From: Bacilli bacterium
Lineage (GTDB): Bacteria > Bacillota_I > Bacilli_A > RF39 > UBA660
DNA: 64,000 nucleotides
Assembly (NCBI GenBank): GCA_017934595.1
Contig: JAGBJG010000007.1
Coordinates: 57,500-121,499, forward strand
Direction: 5' to 3'
The notes under the pieces are model-generated. The model worked only from the letters and a program-made list of their open reading frames with translations. It did no database searches and was not told where the DNA came from. The position numbers were made by a program, and so were the translations under genes. Below are positions 1 through 10,279 of this stretch, in pieces; within the stretch, counting starts at the first letter, position 1, and every line of letters begins with the position of its first letter.

Positions 1-618
1 ACAAAAGATTATACTGATGATACGCCATTAGGTAAACTATATAAAATACTTAAAGACGCTTCAAAAGATGGTATCTTAGAAAGTGATGAATTAACTAAAT
101 GGTGTAGTAGTAATTATAATAAATTATATTCTTGGTTTGATGAAGTTGAAACTTTTGTTAAAGATAGATATATGGAAAAGAATCAAATTGTAAAAGAAAA
201 GAATGGTAAATTATTAAAATATACACAATTTAGAATTACAGCTGAATTAGAAGAAGAAGCAATACATTTAGTAGGATTAAAGAAATTCTTAAAAGAATTT
301 TCTGAAATGCATAAAAAACAAGCTATTGAAGTTAACTTATGGGAATACTATTTAATGTATGCACAAATATTTGGTATGGCTAAAGAAGTAGCTAAACAAT
401 TTAAAAATTTATATCCTGAAATTGTTACAAATATGGAAGAAGCAGGAATTGATTATACAAATGTTGTGTTGATGAATAATTTCTCAACAGCAACAGTAAA
501 TGCGGCATCAGCTGCCAAAGTGAAAGCTGAAAGTTATTCATCTGGCGGCGGCGGAGGATCATTCGGTGGCGGCGGTGGTGGTTCCTTCGGTGGTGGCTCT
601 GGTGGCGGCGGAAGATAG
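1..618 (+). CDS. DUF2207-type membrane protein, C-terminal part
   Basis: The frame is open from base 1, so this is the last 205 residues of a gene that begins before the window. The visible part is a charged, helical cytoplasmic-type domain ending in a long tail of glycine runs broken by SF. A Gly-rich tail of this kind is typical of DUF2207 (YciQ-like) membrane proteins, whose function is unknown. The ATG at 172 is an internal methionine, because the sequence before it is coding in the same frame. The stop is followed after 11 bases by the next gene, so the two are probably cotranscribed. The family call rests on the tail and general character and is moderate. Confidence 0.6.
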   Translation, partial: TKDYTDDTPLGKLYKILKDASKDGILESDELTKWCSSNYNKLYSWFDEVETFVKDRYMEKNQIVKEKNGKLLKYTQFRITAELEEEAIHLVGLKKFLKEFSEMHKKQAIEVNLWEYYLMYAQIFGMAKEVAKQFKNLYPEIVTNMEEAGIDYTNVVLMNNFSTATVNAASAAKVKAESYSSGGGGGSFGGGGGGSFGGGSGGGGR

Positions 619-629
619 GAGGTATTTAA

Positions 630-998
630 ATGAATTTAGATATTATGTTACAAGCATTATTAGATCAAGTAGATGATATATATACAAGGACTAAAAGCGG
701 GGAAATAACTAGTGTTGAAGATATGAATCAAAACGTTGTAGGTGCGCCTGGTTTTTATATCATAGCTGAACCAGCTATTGATCCTGCTTTCTACAATTAT
801 GTAACTGATGAATTAAATATCAGATTATCCAAATTTAATTTATTAGATGAAACTGTTATTTATGAGCACGAAGTTGGTATTCCTTATAAAAAATTAAACG
901 CTTATAGAAGTAGTGAAAAAATAAAAAATAGTATTATTAATAATATTTCAATATTAGAAGATATTAAGAACATACAAACTGGAAGAGGTTCAAGATAA
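630..998 (+). CDS. small hypothetical protein
   Basis: A 122-residue protein with a good ribosome binding site (AGGAGG at 617-622) lying directly behind the DUF2207-type gene. It has no signal peptide or membrane segment. The C-terminal third is rich in Asn, Ile and Lys and ends in a short basic tail. I do not recognise a family. Position suggests it works with, or is simply cotranscribed with, the preceding membrane protein. A hairpin with a T-run follows the stop codon, so the transcript probably ends here. Confidence 0.6.
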   Translation: MNLDIMLQALLDQVDDIYTRTKSGEITSVEDMNQNVVGAPGFYIIAEPAIDPAFYNYVTDELNIRLSKFNLLDETVIYEHEVGIPYKKLNAYRSSEKIKNSIINNISILEDIKNIQTGRGSR

Positions 999-1013
999 TC
1001 CTCTTCTTTTTTA
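982..1013 (+). terminator. rho-independent terminator
   Basis: GAAGAGG pairs with CCTCTTC and is followed by a run of T. It overlaps the 3' end of the small hypothetical gene. Confidence 0.7.
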
Positions 1014-1046
1014 TGTCTAAATATGGTATAATTAAATAGATGTTAT

Positions 1047-1682
1047 ATGGTATATGAAATAGATGGAATAAATTACAATGTAATAATAGAAAGAAAGAAT
1101 AATAAGAATACATATATTAGGATAAAAGATGATTTATCTATATATGTTACAACTAATTATTTTACTAGTGAAAGAGATATTATAAAATTATTAAATGATA
1201 ATTATAATTATTTATCTAAGATGATTCAAAGAAAGAAAAAGCATATTGAAAAAGATAATGCATTCTATTTATTTGGTAAAAAATATGATATAATTATAGA
1301 TAGTAGTGTAGATAAGATATATCTAAGTGGTAATAAGATATATGTATCTGACATGAATAAATTTAACAAATGGTTAAAGAAAGAAACATTAAAATTATAT
1401 AAAGAACATTTGGATAAAATTTATAATGAATTTGAAGAAAACATTCCATATCCTAAACTTAAAATAAGAGATATGAAAACAAGATGGGGAGTAAACAATA
1501 AACGTGATAATTCAGTTACTTTGAATAGTAAATTAATTACTTTTGATTTAAGTAAACTTGATTATGTTATTGTTCATGAATTAGCCCATTTTGTACATTT
1601 TGATCACTCCAAAGCATTTTGGGAAGTAGTTAGTAAATATTATCCAAATTATAAAGAAGTTAGAAAAGAGATGAAAGAATAA
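1047..1682 (+). CDS. YgjP-like zinc metallopeptidase domain protein
   Basis: This 211-residue protein matches the YgjP/SprT-like (DUF45) metallopeptidase family. It carries HELAH at about residues 177-181, a nearby HFDHSKAFW segment that supplies the third ligand, and the TRWG motif typical of the family. It has no signal peptide, so it should act in the cytoplasm; the physiological substrate of the family is unknown. No strong Shine-Dalgarno precedes the ATG, so the exact start is less certain. It ends one base before the next ATG, suggesting translational coupling with the murein hydrolase gene. Confidence 0.8.
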   Translation: MVYEIDGINYNVIIERKNNKNTYIRIKDDLSIYVTTNYFTSERDIIKLLNDNYNYLSKMIQRKKKHIEKDNAFYLFGKKYDIIIDSSVDKIYLSGNKIYVSDMNKFNKWLKKETLKLYKEHLDKIYNEFEENIPYPKLKIRDMKTRWGVNNKRDNSVTLNSKLITFDLSKLDYVIVHELAHFVHFDHSKAFWEVVSKYYPNYKEVRKEMKE

Positions 1683-1683
1683 T

Positions 1684-2895
1684 ATGAAAAAGGCGTTTAA
1701 TATATTTTTAATATTAATTTTGTTATCTGTATCTTTTGTATGTCCATCATATAGAGTTAAAGCTAAGACTATAGCAGATATGAAAAAGGAATTAACAGCT
1801 AAAGAAGAAGAATATAAAAAGGCTAAAGAGGCTAAAAATTTAACAGAACAAGAAAGAAAAGAAATTCAAGCTAAGATAAAAGCTAATGAAGATAAAGTAT
1901 TAGAATTATTAAAAGAAAATGAGAAACTTACTGATGAAATAGCTGAATTAAATATTTCAATAGAAGCTAAATATAAAGAAATTAAAAAGATAATTAATAA
2001 TAAACAAGTAATGAGTGGGGAATCAAGCTATTTAGAATATATCTTTGGTGCATCTACATTTACTGACTTTATATATCGTGCATCAGTAGCAGAACAATTA
2101 TCTAAGTATAATAAAGATTTAACAGATCAAATGGAAGCTGATATAAAAGCTAGAGAAGCTAAACAAAAAGAAATAGCTGAAAAACAAGATGAAATAGCTA
2201 GTATACAACAAACATTAAAAAATGAATACGCTAAATTAGGTGAAAAAGTAAAAGCTTTATCAGAAGAAATGACTAACGAAGAAGATGATATTAGATTACT
2301 TAAAGATAACATTTCTGAATTACAAAATACATATAACTGTAGTGAGGATGAAGATATAGAAGAATGTAAAGAAAGAGCTAGAAGAGCTACTTATATACCG
2401 GCTTCAACTGGTGCGTTTAAAAGACCTATCAATCATGCAGTAGTAACAGCTGATTATGGTTATTATAATCCGTTTGGATATTGGCAATGGCATGCTGCTA
2501 TGGATTTAGCAGGGGACCCAGGTGCTAGAATATATGCAGCTGCTCCAGGTAGAGTAGTAGATGTTCACACAGCCTCATGTGGTAATCATATTGTATATAT
2601 TGTACATAATATTAATGGTACTAGATATACTACAGGATATTGGCATATGAGAACTGCTTATGTATCTGTAGGCGATTTAGTAGGCTATGATACTGTAATA
2701 GGTATTCAAGGTGGAGCTTCTTGGGAAGATTCATGTTCAACAGGTCAACACTTAGATTTCGTATTAACATTAGGTGCTTATAAAACAGATTACTTTGTTA
2801 ATCCAAGATCTATTTCAGTAAATCCAAGAAATTACTTATCATTCCCACCATATGATCCGGTAACTGAAAGAAGTGCTGAATGGCATGAAAGATAA
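1684..2895 (+). CDS. secreted murein hydrolase with coiled coil and M23 domain
   Basis: This 403-residue protein has a signal peptide (residues 1-28), a long charged coiled coil (about 30-215) and a C-terminal peptidase M23 domain (about 245-390). The metal-binding pattern is visible as WHAAMDLA and GQHLDF, corresponding to HxxxD and HxD in LytM-type enzymes. The architecture matches PcsB/EnvC-like division hydrolases, which cut peptidoglycan cross-bridges and are switched on by FtsEX through the coiled coil. No ftsEX lies next to it. In a typical M23 site the first motif is HxGxD; here alanine replaces the glycine, so activity is probable but not assured. Confidence 0.85.
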   Translation: MKKAFNIFLILILLSVSFVCPSYRVKAKTIADMKKELTAKEEEYKKAKEAKNLTEQERKEIQAKIKANEDKVLELLKENEKLTDEIAELNISIEAKYKEIKKIINNKQVMSGESSYLEYIFGASTFTDFIYRASVAEQLSKYNKDLTDQMEADIKAREAKQKEIAEKQDEIASIQQTLKNEYAKLGEKVKALSEEMTNEEDDIRLLKDNISELQNTYNCSEDEDIEECKERARRATYIPASTGAFKRPINHAVVTADYGYYNPFGYWQWHAAMDLAGDPGARIYAAAPGRVVDVHTASCGNHIVYIVHNINGTRYTTGYWHMRTAYVSVGDLVGYDTVIGIQGGASWEDSCSTGQHLDFVLTLGAYKTDYFVNPRSISVNPRNYLSFPPYDPVTERSAEWHER

Positions 2896-2921
2896 AACAC
2901 TATTTATTAGTGTTTTTCTTT
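2894..2921 (+). terminator. rho-independent terminator
   Basis: AAAACACT pairs with AGTGTTTT across a 7-base loop, followed by Ts, immediately after the M23 gene. Confidence 0.7.
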
Positions 2922-3000
2922 TAAAAAAAATATATCTGTGATAAAATATTATTAGACAATATTTGATATAATTACATGATATTATATATATGGTGATTAT

Positions 3001-3165
3001 ATGAAAGTTAAGATATTTGATATGGATCATGAACTTGATTTAGAAGAAGAAATAAATAATTTTATTAAAGATAAAGAAGTTATTGATATCAAATATAATG
3101 TAGCAATAGAAGCTATAGGCGAAGACCAAATATATTGTTATTCAGCAATGGTTATATATATGTAG
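3001..3165 (+). CDS. Cse60-like small protein
   Basis: A 54-residue protein beginning MKVKIFDMDHELDLEEEIN. The acidic N-terminus, the FDxxHExDLExEIN pattern and the closing YSAMVIY strand resemble the small Bacillus sporulation protein Cse60, controlled there by sigma-E. A GGTGAT ribosome binding site lies just upstream. The gene ends nine bases before the flippase ATG. The function of Cse60 is unknown. In this organism it may be a general small protein with no sporulation role. Confidence 0.6.
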   Translation: MKVKIFDMDHELDLEEEINNFIKDKEVIDIKYNVAIEAIGEDQIYCYSAMVIYM

Positions 3166-3173
3166 GAGTATTT

Positions 3174-4811
3174 ATGAAGAAACAAGGTTTTATTGAAGGT
3201 ACAATGGTAGGAACAATCGCGACTATAATATGTAAGGTATTAGGTCTTTTATACGTTATACCATTTAGAGCTATTGTAGGTGCTCAAGGTGGTGCTTTAT
3301 ATGGTTATGGTTATAATATATATATGGTATTTTTATCTTTAGCTACATCAGGTATACCAATAGCTATGTCTAAGATAATATCTGAATATAATACAATGGA
3401 AATGCATTATGCTAAAAATAGGGCTTATAAAATAGGTTCTAGATTAATCGTAGGATTAGGATTTATTTCTTTCTTAGTTGTATTCATATTTGCTCGTAGT
3501 TTAGCTTATTTAATTATTGGTGATAATCTAGGTGGTAATACTATTGAAGGTGTTACATTAGTAATTAGAGTTGTATCAACTGCTTTATTAATAGTACCAA
3601 TTCAAAGTGTTAAAAAAGGATATTTACAAGGACATAAATATATGACAGTTCCACAATCTGCTAATGTAATAGAACAAGTAGTAAGAGTAATCGTAATTAT
3701 ATTTGGTTCTTATATCACATATAAGGTATTACATAGATCATTAGATTTATCTGTCTCAGTAGCGGTATTTGGTGCTACTTTAGGAGCAATTGTATCATAT
3801 AGTTTCATATCTATAATGATGAATAAAAACAAAGAAAAATTCAATGTAGATACTAAGGCTATTAAGGAAGAAAAAAAATTAACTGACAAAGTTATACTTA
3901 AGAAAATTGTAATGTATGCTTTGCCATTTATACTAATTGATTTAATAAAATCAGCTTATAACACTATCGATATGTTTACAGTAGTAAGAACTATGACTAA
4001 CATGGGATTTGATATTAATTTAGCTGAAGAAGTTTTAGCTGATTTAACTACATGGGGTTCTAAACTTAATATGATAGTTACATCTTTAGTAGTAGGTTTA
4101 TCAGCAGCTTTAGTACCTAATATTATGAGTAGTTTCGTTAAGAAAGATTATAAAGATGTTAATAAGAAAATTAATCAATCTTTAGAAATATTATTAATAT
4201 CAGCTATACCATTAACTTTAGGATTATCGTTTATGGGGGATGCTATATGGACAGTATTCTATGGAACTGATCCATTAGGCGCGACTATATTTAAAGTACA
4301 AATCTTTACTGCTTTAACATTAACTTTCCATTCTGTATTAATAGATGCCACTCAAACGTTAAATGATTCTAAGATGAGTATAGGAATGTTACTGTTATCT
4401 TTTGTATTAAAAACAATATTAAATATTCCATCAATGTATTTATTTAAGATGATGGGATTAGAACCATATTACGGAACAGTTGCTGTAACATTACTTACTC
4501 AAGGTATGGTAATTGTTGTATTATTATATGATCTATATAAGAAATTTAGTGTTAATTATAGTAAATCATTTACTGTATTATGGAAAACAATATTAGCTAA
4601 TTTGATTATGTTTATAGTACTATATATATTAAAATTATTTATACCATTTAATGATTTAGGTAGAGGATTATCATTAGTAATGGTAATAGTATACGGCGGA
4701 GTAGGTGTATTTATATACCTTATAACTACTATAAGATTACATATATATGATGATATATTTAGTGAAAAGGCTAAGAATGAAATACTTAAAAAGTTGCATA
4801 TAAAAGGATAG
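3174..4811 (+). CDS. MOP-family lipid or polysaccharide flippase (SpoVB/MurJ-like)
   Basis: A multispanning membrane protein of 545 residues with about 14 hydrophobic segments, starting MKKQGFIEGTMVGTIATIICK. The GLLYVIPFRAIVGAQGGALYG segment near the N-terminus is typical of the polysaccharide biosynthesis (PST/SpoVB/YtgP) branch of the MOP exporters. Bacillus members such as YtgP/MurJ flip lipid II across the membrane. The frame extends upstream to 3135, but that part overlaps the Cse60-like gene. ATG 3174 has GGAG at the right distance and is the better start. Whether it moves lipid II or another lipid-linked glycan cannot be read from the sequence. Confidence 0.85.
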   Translation: MKKQGFIEGTMVGTIATIICKVLGLLYVIPFRAIVGAQGGALYGYGYNIYMVFLSLATSGIPIAMSKIISEYNTMEMHYAKNRAYKIGSRLIVGLGFISFLVVFIFARSLAYLIIGDNLGGNTIEGVTLVIRVVSTALLIVPIQSVKKGYLQGHKYMTVPQSANVIEQVVRVIVIIFGSYITYKVLHRSLDLSVSVAVFGATLGAIVSYSFISIMMNKNKEKFNVDTKAIKEEKKLTDKVILKKIVMYALPFILIDLIKSAYNTIDMFTVVRTMTNMGFDINLAEEVLADLTTWGSKLNMIVTSLVVGLSAALVPNIMSSFVKKDYKDVNKKINQSLEILLISAIPLTLGLSFMGDAIWTVFYGTDPLGATIFKVQIFTALTLTFHSVLIDATQTLNDSKMSIGMLLLSFVLKTILNIPSMYLFKMMGLEPYYGTVAVTLLTQGMVIVVLLYDLYKKFSVNYSKSFTVLWKTILANLIMFIVLYILKLFIPFNDLGRGLSLVMVIVYGGVGVFIYLITTIRLHIYDDIFSEKAKNEILKKLHIKG

Positions 4812-4827
4812 ATAACTATCCTTTTTT
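4802..4827 (+). terminator. rho-independent terminator
   Basis: AAAAGGATAG, an ATAA loop and CTATCCTTTT followed by more T, overlapping the stop codon of the flippase gene. Confidence 0.75.
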
Positions 4828-4863
4828 CATGGTATAATAGATATATGACTATAGGAGGATATT

Positions 4864-7083
4864 ATGATTGAACTAAAGAATGTATCAAAATTTTATTATC
4901 AAAATGGTATAATCGCTTCCGGATTTACTAAAGTTAATTTAAAACTTAATATAGGTGAATTCGTAGTTATAACTGGTGAATCAGGTTCAGGTAAATCGAC
5001 TTTACTAAATGTTATTTCAGGACTTGATACATATGAAGAAGGAGAAATGTATATCAATGGTGAGGAAACAAGCCATTATAGAGAAGTAGATTTTGAAGAT
5101 TATCGAAGAAAATATATCGGAAATATATTTCAAAACTTTAATCTAGTAAATAGTTATACTGTATATCAAAATGTTGAATTAGTACTTTTATTAAATGGAT
5201 CTTCTAAAAAAGATATCAAAGATAAAGTATTAGATATAATTGATACAGTAGGATTAAAAAGATATAAAAATACTAAAGTATCAAAATTATCAGGTGGTCA
5301 AAAACAAAGAGTAGCAATCGCAAGAGCTTTAGCCAAAGAGACACCTATTATTGTTGCAGATGAACCAACAGGTAATTTGGATACTAAATCAGCTAAACAA
5401 ATTATGAAGTTATTACATGAAGTATCTAAAGATAAATTAGTCATTATTGTAACTCATAATAAAGAACAAGTAGAAGAATACGCGACTAGATTAATTCAAA
5501 TGCATGATGGTAAAATACTTGAAGATAAAGTAATAGAAAAAGTAAAAAATGATAATGAAATAGAAATAAAAGAATATAAAAATATAACTATCTTAAATAG
5601 ATTAAGATTAGGTTTCAGAAATACATTTAATATATTTACTAAATTTATACTTATATTGTTTGTCTTCTTCTTTATATCAGAAGTATTGTTATTTGAATAT
5701 ACAAGTTTAAGAAAACGTTCTAAGGATTTAGATTTAACTGGAGCTAATGTATTATTTACTAATAGTGATACAAAAAGAATAGTTATTAAGAAAAATGATA
5801 ATAGTGAAATAAGTAAATCAGACTTAGAAGAACTAGGTAAGATTGACCATGTTAAAAGAGTAGTAGAAGATGATGTATTATTAGATACTAATATTACTTT
5901 ACGTGATAATGAATACTATTATTATCTTGATGGTAATGTCGATAGTATTTCTTCATACGAAGGTGATTTAACTTACGGTAGGATGCCAGAAAAAGATAAT
6001 GAAGTAATTGCTTTAGCAGCTGAATATGATTGGTATTTGACTGACGATTATGAAAATGTATTAGAAACAGAATTTAATCTAACTGATGCATACGGTGTTA
6101 AAACAGCTACAAAGATTAGAATTGTTGGTATTAAAATAAGTGACACTTATAGAGATAGATCAATTTATTATGTATCTGATAAATTACTTAACAATTTGAG
6201 ATTCGCGAACAACGAAGAATACAGTAATGTTACATTATTCTTTGAAGGTAAGTATTACACATCTGAATCTTATAATAGACATATAGTTCCATCTAATAAT
6301 GTACCATCAGGTTATGCTTATGTATCAGATATGATGGAAGTTTTATGCCCATATTATGATTGTGTTAATAGACCATTAAAAATAAGTGTTTCAAATATTT
6401 ATTACAGTCAAGACCTTAATATAACCGTATCTAAAGAATACACTAAAAATAATTTTAAAAATATTTTAAATACAGATATTAACTATGAAGATACATTTGA
6501 AAATATTTATGTTAATACAGATGATTATAATAAATTATTCAATAAAGCAACATATCAAAGTAGTGTGTTTGTGGATGATGAAGATAATGCATATTTAGTT
6601 AATGATAAATTAACTGAATTAGGATATAAAACATTAGTAATAAAAGATAGTATTGTAAATGATGGTAGAACAGTCGCGGTTATAATGCAAATATTTACTA
6701 CTATATTTACAGTAGGATTAATAGTTGCCTTATTCTTTATATCATATTTTGTAATTAAGATTATATTAAAATCTAGAAGTATTTATTTTACAACTATACG
6801 TATTTTAGGCGCGAATAAATGTATCGCTAAACAAATACTAGATATAGAATTATTCTTAAATTCAACTCTTGCTTATATTTTATGTTTAGTTGAATTATAT
6901 TTAGTTAAGATTGATGTATTAAAATTAGCTACATTAAAGAAATTAGTACCATTTATTAGTTTAAAAGAGATAATAATTATGTATGTAATATTAATTGTAA
7001 TGTCTCAATTAATATCGAATAGATTCTCTAGAAAAATATTTAAAAATTCAGTAATGAAGACTATGGCAGAGGAGGTAAGATAA
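4864..7083 (+). CDS. fused ABC exporter: ATPase plus FtsX-like permease (1)
   Basis: A 739-residue protein. Residues 1-225 are an ABC ATPase with Walker A GESGSGKST, signature LSGGQKQRVA and Walker [14 protein letters not shown] membrane segment at about 255-275, a large extracytoplasmic domain (about 280-610) and three membrane segments at the C-terminus follow. This is the layout of MacB/LolD-like type VII ABC systems with ATPase and permease joined. It is cotranscribed with a second fused exporter one base downstream, and the pair may form a heterodimer. Such systems export peptides or antibiotics, or work mechanically on envelope enzymes; the substrate here is unknown. Confidence 0.85.
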   Translation: MIELKNVSKFYYQNGIIASGFTKVNLKLNIGEFVVITGESGSGKSTLLNVISGLDTYEEGEMYINGEETSHYREVDFEDYRRKYIGNIFQNFNLVNSYTVYQNVELVLLLNGSSKKDIKDKVLDIIDTVGLKRYKNTKVSKLSGGQKQRVAIARALAKETPIIVADEPTGNLDTKSAKQIMKLLHEVSKDKLVIIVTHNKEQVEEYATRLIQMHDGKILEDKVIEKVKNDNEIEIKEYKNITILNRLRLGFRNTFNIFTKFILILFVFFFISEVLLFEYTSLRKRSKDLDLTGANVLFTNSDTKRIVIKKNDNSEISKSDLEELGKIDHVKRVVEDDVLLDTNITLRDNEYYYYLDGNVDSISSYEGDLTYGRMPEKDNEVIALAAEYDWYLTDDYENVLETEFNLTDAYGVKTATKIRIVGIKISDTYRDRSIYYVSDKLLNNLRFANNEEYSNVTLFFEGKYYTSESYNRHIVPSNNVPSGYAYVSDMMEVLCPYYDCVNRPLKISVSNIYYSQDLNITVSKEYTKNNFKNILNTDINYEDTFENIYVNTDDYNKLFNKATYQSSVFVDDEDNAYLVNDKLTELGYKTLVIKDSIVNDGRTVAVIMQIFTTIFTVGLIVALFFISYFVIKIILKSRSIYFTTIRILGANKCIAKQILDIELFLNSTLAYILCLVELYLVKIDVLKLATLKKLVPFISLKEIIIMYVILIVMSQLISNRFSRKIFKNSVMKTMAEEVR

Positions 7084-7084
7084 T

Positions 7085-9508
7085 ATGTTGAGATTAGATA
7101 GTGTTAATAAATACTTCTTCCGTCATAAGAAAAATGAAATTCACGTTATTGATAATACAAGTCTAGATTTAGGAGACAAAGGTTTAGTTGCTTTCTTAGG
7201 TTCATCTGGATCTGGTAAAACAACTTTACTTAATATAATTGGTGGATTAGATAAGTTTAATAATGGTAGTTTATATATCAATGATAAAAAAATAACTAAA
7301 CATAATTATTATAAAATGGATAAAATAAGAAATCTAAGTATTGGATATATCTTTCAAGACTATAAACTTATTGATACTATGACGGTATATGAAAATATCG
7401 CTTTAGTATTAAAGATGGTAGGTATTAAAGATAAAACAGAAATCAAAAAAAGAGTAGATTATGTATTAGAAGCTACTAATATGTATAGATATCGAAATAG
7501 ACTTGCTAATATGTTATCAGGAGGAGAAAGACAACGTGTTGGTATAGCTCGTGCTTTAGTCAAAAATCCAGATATCATTTTAGCTGATGAACCAACAGGT
7601 AATTTGGATAGTAAAAACTCTATTGAAGTTATGAATATTATTAAAGCTATATCTAAAACTAGATTAGTAATATTAGTAACTCATGAAGTAGAATTAGCTA
7701 ATTTCTATGCAGATAGAATATTAGATATTCAAGATGGTAAAATTATTAAAGATACTAAAAATAAACATAATAATGATTTAGATTATCGTATGGATAATAA
7801 AATTTATTTAAAAGATTTTGTTTATCATAACAAACTTAAAAGTGATAATATGAATATTAATATTTATTCCAATGGAAAAGAAAAAACAAATATTAATATC
7901 GTATTTAAAAATGGAAATATCTATATTGAAAGTGATGTTAAGAATGTTGAATTAGTAGATTCAAATTCCAATATTGAATTAGTAAATGAACATTATAAAA
8001 AAATAAGTATGGATATGGTGGATGATTATAAGTTTGATCTAGATAGTATTGATAATAACTATAAGAAAAAATATTCATCAATTTTTAATCCTATAACATT
8101 ACTTATTAATGGATTTAGAAAAGTATTTAATTATACAGTATTAAAGAAGATATTATTATTAGGATTTTTAATAACAGGTATGTTTATTGTATATTCTGTA
8201 TCTTCAATATTCGCGACTATCAAAGTTGATGAAGAAGATTTTATTACTGTAGATAGACATTACCTTACTGTTACAGCTGCTAAATTCAACGTTAATGATT
8301 ATAACGAATTTAGTAAACTAGATAGTATTGATTATATTATTCCAGGTAATTCTTTAATTAAATTGAAACTATATTATAAAGATTTCTATCAATCATCAAA
8401 GGTAGAAAATCAAATAGATGGATCATTAACGAGTATTAAACTTATTAATGAATCAGATTTAATATATGGGGCTATGCCTACAAGTAGACATGAAATAGTT
8501 ATTGATAAAATGGTAGCTAAAAGTTTAATTAAGAATGGGGCAGCTAGATATTTAGGTATTAAAGAAGCTTCTAAATTAGTGGGTTTAACAGTTTATACCA
8601 ATTTAGATGAAGGATTCAAAATAGTAGGTATTACTGATAATGTTAGTCCATCTATTTATGCAGATGAATCAATGTTTATAAATTTAATAGCTAATCAAGT
8701 AACTTCTCCTGAGTATGGTTATGATTACAATACTAGTAATGAAACGTTTATTGATTATGATTTATATAAACACAAATATAGTTTAGCTAAAGGAAGATAT
8801 CCATCTAATGATTATGAAGTAATAGTTAGAATGGATAGAGAAGAAGAAATGCCTTTAAATAAAGAAATCAATGTAAAGATTAATGATAGAAAATTAGTTG
8901 TTGTAGGTTACTATGATACACAATATAATATTGATTATTATTTTGTTAGTAGTAATACTATTAAATATAATTTAATAAGTAAAACAACTAGTTTAGCAAT
9001 AGTTTCTAAAGATGAAGAAGAAGTAATGAATTACTTTAGAGATAAAAAAATGAACATCGCGAATACTTATGAATTAGATAAGGCAAAATATAATGAAGAA
9101 AGACATGATAAAGTAAAAGAAAGCATAATCGTATCTTCGGTTGTTATAGTTATATCATTAATTGAAATTTTCTTAATGATAAGATCTTCATTCTTATCTA
9201 GAATTAAAGAAATTGGTATTTTAAGAGCAATTGGTGTTAAAAAGTCTGATGTAATTAAATTATTCTTAGGTGAAATAATCGCGATTACAACTTTAGCAGG
9301 AATGCTAGGTATAGCTTTGATGTCTTATATAATTAAAATGTTAACAAGTATAAGTTTACTTGCATCATCATTTGTACTTAATGTATGGGTAGTATTAATT
9401 TCTGTTATATTACTGTATGCATTTAATATAATAGTTGGTTTAGTACCAGTTATAAATGTATTAAGACATACTCCAGCATCTATATTAGCGAGACATGATA
9501 TTGATTAA
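7085..9508 (+). CDS. fused ABC exporter: ATPase plus FtsX-like permease (2)
   Basis: An 807-residue partner of the preceding gene. The N-terminal ATPase has Walker [10 protein letters not shown], signature [10 protein letters not shown] and Walker [14 protein letters not shown] poorly conserved Asn/Lys/Asp-rich linker (about 230-335) precedes the first membrane segment. An extracytoplasmic domain and three C-terminal membrane segments follow, with the FtsX-type [19 protein letters not shown] motif. It starts one base after the stop of the first exporter, showing tight coupling. The long linker is unusual for the family. Confidence 0.85.
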   Translation: MLRLDSVNKYFFRHKKNEIHVIDNTSLDLGDKGLVAFLGSSGSGKTTLLNIIGGLDKFNNGSLYINDKKITKHNYYKMDKIRNLSIGYIFQDYKLIDTMTVYENIALVLKMVGIKDKTEIKKRVDYVLEATNMYRYRNRLANMLSGGERQRVGIARALVKNPDIILADEPTGNLDSKNSIEVMNIIKAISKTRLVILVTHEVELANFYADRILDIQDGKIIKDTKNKHNNDLDYRMDNKIYLKDFVYHNKLKSDNMNINIYSNGKEKTNINIVFKNGNIYIESDVKNVELVDSNSNIELVNEHYKKISMDMVDDYKFDLDSIDNNYKKKYSSIFNPITLLINGFRKVFNYTVLKKILLLGFLITGMFIVYSVSSIFATIKVDEEDFITVDRHYLTVTAAKFNVNDYNEFSKLDSIDYIIPGNSLIKLKLYYKDFYQSSKVENQIDGSLTSIKLINESDLIYGAMPTSRHEIVIDKMVAKSLIKNGAARYLGIKEASKLVGLTVYTNLDEGFKIVGITDNVSPSIYADESMFINLIANQVTSPEYGYDYNTSNETFIDYDLYKHKYSLAKGRYPSNDYEVIVRMDREEEMPLNKEINVKINDRKLVVVGYYDTQYNIDYYFVSSNTIKYNLISKTTSLAIVSKDEEEVMNYFRDKKMNIANTYELDKAKYNEERHDKVKESIIVSSVVIVISLIEIFLMIRSSFLSRIKEIGILRAIGVKKSDVIKLFLGEIIAITTLAGMLGIALMSYIIKMLTSISLLASSFVLNVWVVLISVILLYAFNIIVGLVPVINVLRHTPASILARHDID

Positions 9509-9524
9509 TCATGTCTTTTTTTTT
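9491..9524 (+). terminator. rho-independent terminator
   Basis: AGACATGAT pairs with ATCATGTCT and a run of eight further T follows; it closes the ABC operon. Confidence 0.75.
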
Positions 9525-9561
9525 AGAATAATGTGTGCTATAATTTAGTAGGTGATAAGAT

Positions 9562-10089
9562 ATGGATTTAAGAGGAGTTACTGAATTTTTCAAAGATGCA
9601 TTTAAATATATAATTGTTGTAGTAATAGTTTTATTATTATTTATTTTTGTAATAGGATTACAACAAGTAGTTGGACCATCTATGAATCCAACTTTAAAGG
9701 AAGGTAATATTGTAATTGTTAATAAATTATTATATCGTTTTTCAGATATTGATAGAAATGATATCGTTGTATTATCTCAAGATGAAAAATACATGGTAAA
9801 AAGAGTAGTAGGTTTACCTGGAGAAACAGTAGAATATAAAGATAATTATGTCATTGTTAATGGTGAAACATATAAAGAACCTTTTATTGATTTAGACAAA
9901 GTTCATACTAATGATTTTAGTATTAAAGATTTGGGTTACGATGTTATTCCAGAAGATATGTATTTAGTGCTAGGAGATAATAGAGAAAATTCATTAGATA
10001 GTAGAAGTTATGGCTTAGTTTCTAAAAAACAAATAGTAGGAAAAGCTTGGATGCGCATATGGCCATTCAGTGAAATAAAAATGTTCTAA
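9562..10089 (+). CDS. lepB: signal peptidase I
   Basis: A 175-residue type I signal peptidase. It has one N-terminal membrane segment (about 15-33), the nucleophile serine in VGPSMNPTL (S40), the general-base lysine in MVKRVVGLPG (K80) and the box E motif GDNRENSLDSR. It cleaves signal peptides from exported proteins on the outer face of the membrane. It has a compact Gram-positive size. It stands alone between a terminator and the riboswitch leader. Confidence 0.93.
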   Translation: MDLRGVTEFFKDAFKYIIVVVIVLLLFIFVIGLQQVVGPSMNPTLKEGNIVIVNKLLYRFSDIDRNDIVVLSQDEKYMVKRVVGLPGETVEYKDNYVIVNGETYKEPFIDLDKVHTNDFSIKDLGYDVIPEDMYLVLGDNRENSLDSRSYGLVSKKQIVGKAWMRIWPFSEIKMF

Positions 10090-10105
10090 AAAATAGGCAA
10101 AAGTA

Positions 10106-10134
10106 TAGACAAAAGCGTCAAAATGTTATAGAAT
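10106..10134 (+). promoter_or_regulatory. promoter of the c-di-GMP riboswitch leader
   Basis: TAGACA (10106-10111) and TAGAAT (10129-10134) are separated by exactly 17 bases, a good sigma-A type promoter placed to transcribe the riboswitch. Confidence 0.7.
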
Positions 10135-10157
10135 ATAGTTGATGAAAGAGCATCTAT

Positions 10158-10237
10158 ATCTAAATATTGGCAAAGTTACCGAAAGGTAATGACGCAAAGC
10201 TTAAGAGCCTAAAATAGTAATTATGGTAGTCAGCTGC
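10158..10237 (+). ncRNA. cyclic-di-GMP class I (GEMM) riboswitch
   Basis: The segment carries the hallmarks of the GEMM-I aptamer in order: GGCAAAG, a stem capped by GAAA (TTACC-GAAA-GGTAA), the near-invariant GACGCAAAGC, an AGCCTAAA element that serves as tetraloop receptor, and ATGGTAGTCAGCTGC at the end. The aptamer binds the second messenger c-di-GMP. It is followed without a gap by an intrinsic terminator whose 5' arm starts within the last aptamer bases, so control is probably at transcription elongation. Whether c-di-GMP turns the downstream adhesin-like gene on or off cannot be decided by reading alone. Confidence 0.88.
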
Positions 10238-10265
10238 ATTTATACAATAGTATGAATGCTTTTTT
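10236..10265 (+). terminator. riboswitch expression-platform terminator
   Basis: GCATTTATAC, loop AATA and GTATGAATGC followed by six T. It abuts the aptamer and lies before the surface-protein start codon, so it probably acts as the switch. Confidence 0.75.
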
Positions 10266-10279
10266 GTTGGGGAGGTATT

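Noticed and set aside
2839..3030. Minus-strand frame after the M23 gene
   Set aside because: Low-complexity Ile/Tyr translation of AT-rich intergenic DNA across a terminator.
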